Made by a program: the position numbers and the translations under genes. Positions 59,601 through 64,000 of a stretch of 64,000 nt of DNA are shown piece after piece. The notes beneath the pieces are model-generated. The model saw only the letters and a list, made by a program, of their open reading frames with translations, ran no database searches and had not been told where the DNA came from. Each line of letters begins with the position of its first letter. Position 1 is the stretch's first letter. Source of the stretch: Nectonema munidae (Eukaryota > Nematomorpha > Nectonematoida > Nectonematidae); the NCBI GenBank assembly GCA_030549495.1, contig JAUIRK010000511.1, forward strand, positions 199,001-263,000, in the 5' to 3' direction.

Positions 59601-61512
59601 TTTCATGGACAAATTGAGGTCCTTTATAATGAAGCTGAAGCTTTGGGAAGAGAAGGTTGAAAATTAAAATTTTACTATGTTCGAACTTCTTAGTTCAAAC
59701 TTAATTCTCAAGCTTGTAAAATCATATCTACCTGCTCTACAGATGAGTCCAGGCTTATTTTCCTGAATTGAGTGAAAGTGAATCAAAATTGATTAGAAAG
59801 CCTTTCAGGATAGATGTTCATCTTCTCCCAGATGATATGCAGGAGGAATTCTTGGAACTGATTAACGACTCTACTGCAAAAGATGCATTCGAAACACTTT
59901 TCCTCAAAGACAAGATTTATTATTCAGAGACAAAAAAACATTTATAATCATAATATTGGTGTTAATTGAGGAGTCTTTAGAATGAATCATTTCAAGGTGA
60001 ACTCATGAAATTTGACAAAGGAAGTTAGACAAAGGTATCCATTGGTATGTCACAACTTTGGCTAAAAGGAGATGTTTGCAAGTATTCACATTAAAAGATA
60101 AGCAGGTTAAAACTTCTCTTCTTTCATTAATTTGGACAGTCTAACTAAAATCTTCCACGAACATGTATTATTTACTTTAAAATTATTATTTATGATTTTA
60201 AGTTTTCCTTGACTCCGGCGCTCCATGACACAAAAAGTCACTCTGACTCTGATTCAAATACGCTAAATTTTATGTGCGTGAGCAAAAATAAAAGTTCATT
60301 CATGAAAGCCATTGATAAACTTGGAAAGTAAAAGATGTTAAAAAAACAACAAAAGTAATAAATGTGGAGATATGCAGAAAGATTTTGTGCATATGTCAAG
60401 AGCTCCATCAAAGATAAACAGATTTATACACAATCATCATTTCAGATGTTATAATATTCAGAGAACTTATATGCTTAATGTATACTCAGAACACAAAATG
60501 CCAAACTTAAAATATTTTTGAACACTCTATTTTTTAAATCGATTTATTTTTGGTCTAAAGGTCTTTTTCTTCAACCTTTTTTACATATGGGCCAAGATTT
60601 AATAGAAATTAACTCTATTTCCTAAAAAGTTTATTTAAGGGGTAAAACGATACAGTGTATAAAAATGGAACAAGCACAATACTTTAATTTTTTGAAATCG
60701 ATGCCAAAGTGTACTTAAATATAAGTGTATTAGTGAGATGTTTGTTGTTGTTTTCCTTCAATTCAGAAACTTAAAAGTAAAGAGGGCCGCATCATTTTTC
60801 TCAAAGCCCGAAATGAGTCCTGGGTTGAATAAGCCTGGTCTAAAGCAAACTACACACATTAAGACAATTTGATTTAAAAAAATAACTTTTCGATGATTTA
60901 CAGAATACCTTATTTTTTAAAACTAGAGTCGATTTATTCACACAGCGAACTGTATTAAATATGAAAATTTAGCTTTTAAATGTGATATTAAACATTAATA
61001 ATGTTGTATTAGTTAAAACTTATTTTGATTACCGATATAGACAGGTTACTAGATATTTTACAGACAAAAGATTTATTTGATCTTAATAAACGTCCAAAAC
61101 TACATCCAAAAATGTTCGCATCGTTTTTAAAATACAAAGTTAAATATTAGTTTGGTAGTTTATAGTTTAGGAGTACAAACATTAAAAGATAAAAATTCTG
61201 AAAGTTTTTGGCGAGTATCCAAAGTATAAGTTAAACTTGCACATAACTTTTTTGACTCAAGCGTGCGCACTGATTGGCTGAAGAGTTAACCAAACCAACG
61301 AATGAAAAAATCAAAATATTACGATTGACAGGAATAACAGGGGATGATGACAATTGGTCAGGAAGAATGGAATAGATTTCATTGCTTCGAGTATTTTCAT
61401 CCATTTCCACAAGACAATTAGTAGCGTTATTATCAGTGCCGCCTCCATTTTTCAAGCGGTTGGTATCGCTGATTGCATTGCCCACACTGTTCAAAACCAG
61501 AGTTCCGTCTTT
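36782..61512 (-). CDS. CaMKII: CaMKII gene, linker and association (hub) domain exons
   Basis: Exons in transcription order are 61323-61512, 50768-51379, 49373-49448, 45376-45470, 42452-42560 and 36782-36965. All junctions are in phase (1,1,2,1,2) and the frame ends at TGA. CaMKII is the calcium/calmodulin-dependent Ser/Thr kinase that assembles through its C-terminal hub into dodecamers or tetradecamers. The hub is clear: [90 protein letters not shown]. The two upstream exons make a Ser/Thr-rich linker of about 267 residues, longer than is usual for CaMKII. Kinase and regulatory exons must lie beyond the window. A tail of about 30 residues follows the hub. Confidence 0.92.
36990..37105 (-). 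repeat. tRNA-derived SINE
   Basis: On the minus strand AGGTTGGTTAGATACTTAAC (A-box like) is followed by TTCTTGGGTTCGATCCCGC (canonical B box). A TG-rich stretch (GAGTGTGTGTGTTGTTTG) lies downstream. It sits in the last CaMKII intron, in the sense direction, about 25 bp before the last exon, so it abuts the 3' splice site region. Confidence 0.55.
37522..37717. repeat. Foldback MITE, best copy of the A/T family
   Basis: It begins TACCATTTTTAGTTCTAAAT and ends with the complement, ATTTAGGGGTAAAAATGGTA. Inside are TTTTTTTAAATTCTAATTGG and AGAACTAAAAAAGACAATTT arms. A core at 37612-37661 (ATGATCAAAAATGAGTAAAT and following) is a near copy of 36288-36336. Related but more decayed foldbacks lie at 2030, 6480, 10130, 17580 and 56035. 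Confidence 0.55.
38130..40760 (+). mobile_element. Degenerate CR1/Jockey-type LINE with ORF1, endonuclease and RT remnants
   Basis: In order along the + strand come four parts. An ORF1 piece near 38190-38370 has [20 protein letters not shown] and a coiled-coil-like stretch. Endonuclease remnants near 39050-39510 include VLFLQESW and a [20 protein letters not shown] segment corresponding to the DFNI block. Reverse-transcriptase pieces follow at 39764-40020 ([20 protein letters not shown]) and about 40060 ([10 protein letters not shown], the catalytic YADD). C-terminal remnants run to about 40760. Many stops and frameshifts interrupt it and domain spacing is contracted, so this is an old, nearly full-length but internally deleted copy. 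It lies in the last CaMKII intron, antisense to that gene. Confidence 0.75.
41428..41452. repeat. (TTC)n microsatellite
   Basis: About eight TTC units in the last CaMKII intron. Confidence 0.9.
41515..42101. mobile_element. Non-autonomous hAT element with perfect 8-bp duplication
   Basis: The element at 41523-42093 (571 bp) starts CAGCCATGTCAAACATGCGG. On the other strand it starts CAGGCATGTCAAACTCGGAG, so the terminal repeats match over about 14 of 16 bases. CTATAATT flanks it exactly on both sides (41515-41522, 42094-42101). GCGGCCC-type subterminal motifs repeat inside. There is no ORF. Host sequence is the last CaMKII intron. Confidence 0.9.
42452..42560 (-). CDS. CaMKII: CaMKII exon, hub domain
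   Basis: Between TTCTAG and GTAAGT on the minus strand the exon encodes [20 protein letters not shown] and then [15 protein letters not shown]. This is the most conserved strand set of the hub. At the junction with the previous exon the segment FDN-C-KNSK is two residues shorter than the usual FDN-LLA-KNSK. Confidence 0.93.
42600..45375. other. CaMKII intron, no supported feature
   Basis: 43120-43270 has a weak palindrome built on AATCAATCAATC and GATTGATTGACT. 44150-44200 is GC-richer (AGGAGGCGTGGAGAGAAAGG, AGGGGGCGCGCG) and could be a decayed coding piece. Neither is assignable. ORFs at 43830-44090 and 44585-45000 carry no motif. Confidence 0.35.
45376..45470 (-). CDS. CaMKII: CaMKII exon, hub domain
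   Basis: The acceptor is TTCATTCTAG and the donor is GTAAGT on the minus strand. The exon encodes [20 protein letters not shown] and [11 protein letters not shown], matching [31 protein letters not shown] of other CaMKII proteins. The Pro of CDP is Ala here and the EALG block is ESSG. Confidence 0.93.
45661..46093. repeat. GTTAG-based minisatellite
   Basis: Irregular repeats of GTTAGTGTTAGAATATT and close variants. The array is split by a MITE at 45820-46069 and resumes for about 25 bp after it. Confidence 0.85.
45820..46069. mobile_element. MITE with CAGTGGCGGATC terminal repeats (hAT-like)
   Basis: The left end is CAGTGGCGGATCGAGAAATT. The right end, reverse-complemented, is CAGTGGCGGATCCAGGGAGG. 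The flanking octamers GTTAGATA and GTTAGAAT are similar but not identical, and the surrounding array itself repeats GTTAGA, so the target duplication is suggestive only. No ORF. Fragments of the same family appear near 5065 and 32920. Confidence 0.7.
46100..47813. other. CaMKII intron, nothing recognised
   Basis: AT-rich sequence with no long ORF and no repeat I can bound. Confidence 0.35.
47814..47951 (+). mobile_element. TTAA-flanked piggyBac-like MITE, copy 3
   Basis: The 130-bp element (47818-47947) starts CCCATTTACGACC and ends GGTCTTAAATGGG, with TTAA at both sides. It is almost identical to the copy at 21450-21578 over its full length, differing by a few substitutions and one T. It inserted in a CaMKII intron. 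Confidence 0.92.
47952..49372. other. CaMKII intron with a possible decayed transposon end pair
   Basis: 48830-48870 (GGGCGCGTAGCCCCAAAAAA) and 48970-49005 (GGTAGGCCTCTCCCTGGCTA) are GC-rich and roughly inverted, as in short hAT-like MITEs, but flanks do not match. The rest shows nothing. Confidence 0.3.
49373..49448 (-). CDS. CaMKII: CaMKII exon, start of hub domain
   Basis: Between TTATTTTCAG and GTAAGTG on the minus strand the exon encodes [20 protein letters not shown] and YSSY. This is the first helix of the association domain (family pattern ARKQEIIK-TEQLIEAI-NGD). Confidence 0.93.
49449..50767. other. CaMKII intron, nothing recognised
   Basis: AT-rich intron with a short poly-G tract at about 50398-50408. 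The 83-codon ORF at 49578-49829 lacks any motif. Confidence 0.35.
50768..51379 (-). CDS. CaMKII: CaMKII exon encoding a long Ser/Thr-rich linker
   Basis: The 612-bp exon lies between TTTGGTTTCCAG and GTAAGAACG on the minus strand. It encodes about 203 residues of low-complexity, Ser/Thr/Asn/Ala-rich sequence, starting [20 protein letters not shown] and ending [11 protein letters not shown]. It contains [12 protein letters not shown], with an R-x-x-S phosphoacceptor pattern of the kind CaMKII itself prefers. The exon is in phase with the hub exon that follows (HL-A-KKQDII). The variable linker between regulatory and hub domains is known to be alternatively spliced in CaMKII genes. Confidence 0.8.
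51380..53209. other. CaMKII intron with microsatellite-like patches
   Basis: 51720-51900 is rich in CACACA, CAACAG and AGAGAGACAGA runs. 52840-53010 contains repeated GGTTAACACGAAGTCG and TTTAACTCGAAGT motifs and then GAACCTCGGTTAATTCAAAC, which resemble the terminal regions of pogo/Tigger elements, but no transposase is present. Confidence 0.3.
53210..53465 (-). mobile_element. LINE ORF2 fragment (CR1/Jockey type)
   Basis: The minus-strand frame reads [33 protein letters not shown] and, after a frame change, sequence corresponding to RPILEYG-VI-. This is the same region of reverse transcriptase as at 8340-8479 but a different subfamily. Decayed. Confidence 0.65.
53484..53760. repeat. Homopolymer-dominated tract
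   Basis: The tract consists of long runs of T and A with only brief interruptions, including a run of 17 A after 11 T, TTTTTTTTTTGGGGGGCCC, and a final run of about 26 T. The abrupt change at both ends suggests either an expanded A/T tract or poor base calling. Confidence 0.7.
53761..55013. other. CaMKII intron, nothing recognised
   Basis: No ORF, array or transposon end could be supported. Confidence 0.35.
55014..57127 (-). mobile_element. TTAA-bounded large non-autonomous element X, copy 2
   Basis: The element (55018-57123) is flanked by TTAA on both sides. One end reads CCCTATTAGCC and, 19 bases further in, CAGTGACGGGGGGCTATATG. The other, reverse-complemented, reads CCCTATCAGTGACGGGGGCT. 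Relative to copy 1 it is inverted: blocks such as ACCGCAAATTT (56450-56620), CAATCAAAATTTTGATCGAC (56757-56776) and GATGCAGCTATCAATTTTAG (57002-57021) are complements of those at 30.7-32.7 kb. It has about three array units against eleven or twelve in copy 1. The left half has a tandem pair (near 55130-55220 and 55300-55380) with CAATCAAACTTGTCAAAAA and TGACAGC. No ORF. Confidence 0.65.
57128..57440. other. Short AT-rich spacer in CaMKII intron
   Basis: Nothing recognised between element X copy 2 and the ZBED-type hAT element. Confidence 0.4.
57649..58149 (+). CDS. 166-codon ORF of unknown origin inside the hAT element
   Basis: The first codon in this frame is ATG at 57649. The predicted protein starts [20 protein letters not shown] and has basic and hydrophobic stretches ([20 protein letters not shown]). 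It precedes the BED finger of the ZBED-type hAT in the same orientation. No domain is recognised. It may be an N-terminal part of an unusual element, a captured fragment, or chance. Confidence 0.3.
   Translation: MFAASKTLAGLQRGSQLKMIAHICSRLIQMLPQNYVLCSTLLPHSLRKGIENCCHILYTESNVFLEPLITPSHYQCNNQSVHYREKKVKIPVMRSRSNTALLNLISLYTETIAVSRDKSRLHALGVRLGESLFLKLRVTLRNFMWVWKDISGFIKDALIYMQLILF
58520..58693 (+). pseudogene. BED zinc-finger remnant of the hAT transposase
   Basis: [20 protein letters not shown], then [20 protein letters not shown] resembles the ZBED5-type start (RKYDESY--YGF---NG-E-PQCVIC--VLS-ESMKPSKL). The first finger cysteine position shows Tyr and the second Leu, so it cannot bind zinc as written. 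Confidence 0.65.
58784..59940 (+). pseudogene. Transposase core remnants, ZBED5-like hAT
   Basis: [20 protein letters not shown] then [20 protein letters not shown] carries the first acidic residue in the L-LDES-D pattern. In other frames follow [20 protein letters not shown] and [20 protein letters not shown], matching DGAPAM-G--SGF and HR-ALASK-LP--LK. Later pieces near 59740-59920 ([20 protein letters not shown]) match the W--NPF block. Frames change at least three times. Confidence 0.75.
60838..61322. other. CaMKII intron, nothing recognised
   Basis: AT-rich, no ORF or repeat assigned. Confidence 0.4.
61323..61512 (-). CDS. CaMKII: Probable CaMKII exon, start of the linker
   Basis: Between CAACTCTTCAG and GTAATA on the minus strand the exon encodes [39 protein letters not shown] and a Ser/Pro-rich end. 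The leading KDG resembles the start of the CaMKII linker in other animals (KK-DG-K after the regulatory helix). Entry is in phase 0 and exit leaves one base, which matches the exon at 51379. Composition (Asn, Ser, Gly, Thr) is like the next linker exon. Assignment rests on phase, order and the short KDG similarity. Confidence 0.55.
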
Positions 61513-64000
61513 CTGAAGAGTTGGCGAAGAAAATTTGTGTGCTAGAGTAATGTGTATAAAAGTGTGCTTAAATATTTTAGTTTTAAGTTATTTAACAATA
61601 GTAATATTTCTCAATTAATCATTAAATAAGTTATACATTTTCTGAAAACTATTCAAATGGACATGGTCATTTTTCTAATAGATATGTCCATTATAATCAG
61701 GGCCCTCACATAAAAGGGGGACAGAGGGTTCTCATTGGCTCGGGCGAGAAATATAAAAAAAATAGGTATATGGAATGCACTTCACTCAAATGTTACAAAT
61801 GAAAAAAAAACTTTTAAAATTTGCTATCAACTCTAATGGAAATTTACGAAGTAATTTAGTATAACTTTTAGAAGTTCTAGTAGAACACACCTGAAAGCTG
61901 TCATTCATTTTGTAAGATTATTCTTTAATTTTCTTATGATACGCGGAGATTGGGGGACGGGCATCGCTAAAACGTTTGCCCTGGGCCGTAACATAATGGA
62001 AAATTGAGAAAACTAGACAACAGCTCAAAAGTTTAAACTTCTTAACCAAAAGTATAGGCATTCTGAAACGAATTATGATAATGTTTCTTAATATTGAATG
62101 TGCGTTTGCGGCTGGGGATTCCAAAAAGGAGTGTTATGAGATCGCAAAGATTTTTGGAAAATGATACAATACCGTTGATGTGGATTGATATCAGATCTGC
62201 GTGGAAATAATAGATTACCTGATGACCGAAACAAGCATACATACAAATATTATTAAACATAGACATGCCCGTAACTAGAAAATTTCCAAACCAGAAGATT
62301 ACGTTCAGAGTGCTTAATCTCTATATACTTAAAGTTGTCATTTGTAAAAGAGATCATTCATATGTTCTAAGATTAATCTAAATCGATAAAATAATTACAA
62401 TTGTATACAAATATTTTGGAGATTTTATTGGAATTATCATTAATCAGAAAAATTTTGTTCGGTCAAACTGTCCCCTATCTCTCCCATCTGGTTACGGAAA
62501 ATATCCAACAATAGATATCGATAGATTGTGCGTTTTAAGATGCAATTAATTAGTTTCTTTACAATACACAAACCGAGATAACTATATAGAGTGCAGGTTT
62601 TGGCCATTATAGATTATTTATATATGAGCTAGGCAATTATTATTATTAGGATATAAAAGAATATTTTAAGTAGTGTCATATGATAGCATATGTGATTTTG
62701 GAACTAATTCTGACGAATCATTTGCATCTCTAACTTTTTCAGGCAAACTCCTATTTAAACAATATAAGTTGTATCTTTGCAATCTGTTTTAGTACGGCAC
62801 TAAAAAGATATCTAATAACATCTGCAATAATTCAAATTCTCTTGTAATATCCAGAATATTCAAAGAAGTGAAGACGAAAACAAAGAGGAATAAAATTACT
62901 AAATAATTTTCACACTTTTCAGCATGCTTTCAAAGATGGATTTGGGACTACCCAAGACTTTAAAGAAATTCTTTACTAAAAGTAAATGCTTAGCTGGAGC
63001 GACTAATAAATATGAAAAGTTAAATTCTTTGAAGAAAAATGTTCATCTCAATTCCTTGATTTTAAAACCCTCAAAAAATATATTCTTTTAAAAAGTAATC
63101 TAATTTGATCTGAATCAAAATTGACAATTTTTGCGCAAAAAAACATTTGAGTGGAAAATAATTGAAGACTTGATAAAAGTAAGATGTTTTACAAAAATAA
63201 CGGATGCATAAAAAGGAGTGATATATCAAGAGTGATTTTTGAAACACGTCTCTACAAGGATCAACTTCATGTGAACAAATTTTAAAACGAAGATAAAAGG
63301 AATATAAGCTCTAATATTCAAATTTGCAACACTATAATGTTAAAAAGCTTTGATAAAAAGATTTCAAACTTGTGGAAGACAACTTTTTGAGAAGTGTGAC
63401 TTTAACTATTTAAATCCTCGTTTTAAAGAAAGGGGTCCATTTTAACATTTTCACTATATTTTAGCAGAAAGATTGAGACAGAAAAAATTGGAAAAGGATG
63501 AACTGAAATGCAGAAAATGCAAGTCTTTTTCTAAACTCTTGTATTGAAAATATTGAATATCTTTTCTCTCGCAAGCAAATCGAACTTTTAGATGCTTCAA
63601 AAAGTTCAAAAGAAATGAACAATTATGAATTACTGCCAGATGCTAGAAATGAACATAGAATTCTTTAATGGTAGCAACACAAAAGAAGAAATCTTGTTAA
63701 AACTATTTCATTGTTAGGGACTGTGACTTGCGGAGTCGATGATTTTGAAGAGATAGAAAACGTAACCGGTGTCAGGAATATGATTTTCTAAGTATTTGAA
63801 TTTTGAATCAGATATTAGTATTTTGGATATTGGATTTCAAATCAACGACCACCCACCTCCTTGCCTATAACAACTAGTTCAAACTTTTTCCAATTAATCA
63901 AGATTGATAATCCGTTCACAAACGTCACTTTTTATCGTTCCACTAGGTATAAGCTTGCCAGACGTAGTAGATTTATTAAAATCTGTAGTTGTTTTAGTAG
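61513..64000. other. CaMKII intron to the window end
   Basis: No kinase or calmodulin-binding exon was found here. 61699-61990 has GC-richer blocks at both sides (CAGGGCCCTCACATAAAAGG and GTTTGCCCTGGGCCGT) that look like weak hAT-type ends. ORFs at 61918-62266 have no motif. Broken Lys-rich frames at 63290-63760 may be old transposon sequence but match nothing I can name. Confidence 0.3.

Larger units (their letters stand above)
57441..60837 (+). mobile_element. Decayed hAT transposon of the ZBED5-like type
   Basis: The left end CAGAGCTGTCCAACCTGCAA and the right end, reverse-complemented, CAGGCTTATTCAACCCAGGA share the hAT-type CAG-start and a CAACC block. No clear 8-bp duplication remains. 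Inside, in order, come BED-finger remnants (58520-58690), then RNase-H-like transposase pieces (58780-59350), then C-terminal pieces to about 59940. Many stops and frameshifts are present, so the copy is old. It lies in the CaMKII intron, antisense to the gene. Confidence 0.7.

Noticed and set aside
61699-61990. Possible hAT MITE with CAGGGCCC-type ends
   Set aside because: Ends match only over a few bases and no flanking duplication was found. Mentioned only in the gap note.

Overview
This is an AT-rich animal nuclear window with long introns, GT-AG splice sites and dense transposon debris. The best guess is an arthropod, possibly a crustacean such as a copepod. That rests on gene content and repeat style only and cannot be proven from the sequence.

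Two host genes face each other. On the + strand, a zona pellucida (ZP) domain membrane protein gene ends at 25616. Nine exons between 6777 and 25616 join in compatible phases and give a complete ZP-N half, a ZP-C half, a furin-type basic site and a C-terminal transmembrane helix. Two more + strand exons (1069-1352 and 4720-4896) may be its 5' part. On the - strand, the 3' half of a calcium/calmodulin-dependent protein kinase II (CaMKII) gene runs from 61512 down to its stop codon at 36782. Four exons encode the association (hub) domain and two encode an unusually long Ser/Thr-rich linker. The kinase exons must lie beyond 64000.

Nearly everything else is repeats, most of it inside these introns. 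11.5-17.3 kb is a CA-rich satellite split by a young hAT-type transposon with an exact 8-bp target duplication and a 674-codon ORF. 20.2-22.7 kb is a pogo/Tigger transposon interrupted by a 129-bp TTAA-flanked MITE, one of three copies in the window. 28.4-30.2 kb is a broken Ty3/gypsy-type fossil. 30.6-34.1 and 55.0-57.1 kb are two large TTAA-bounded elements in opposite orientation that share an internal tandem array with a period near 150 bp. 38.1-40.8 kb is a degenerate CR1/Jockey-type LINE. 41.5-42.1 kb is a non-autonomous hAT with a perfect target duplication. 57.4-60.8 kb is a decayed ZBED-type hAT. Smaller LINE, RTE, SINE and foldback pieces are scattered throughout.

No rRNA, tRNA gene, CRISPR or prokaryotic feature was seen. 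The most unusual items are the two TTAA-bounded elements with internal arrays, the hAT-like element whose protein lacks an easily named family, the very long CaMKII linker, and a possible secreted splice form of the ZP protein.
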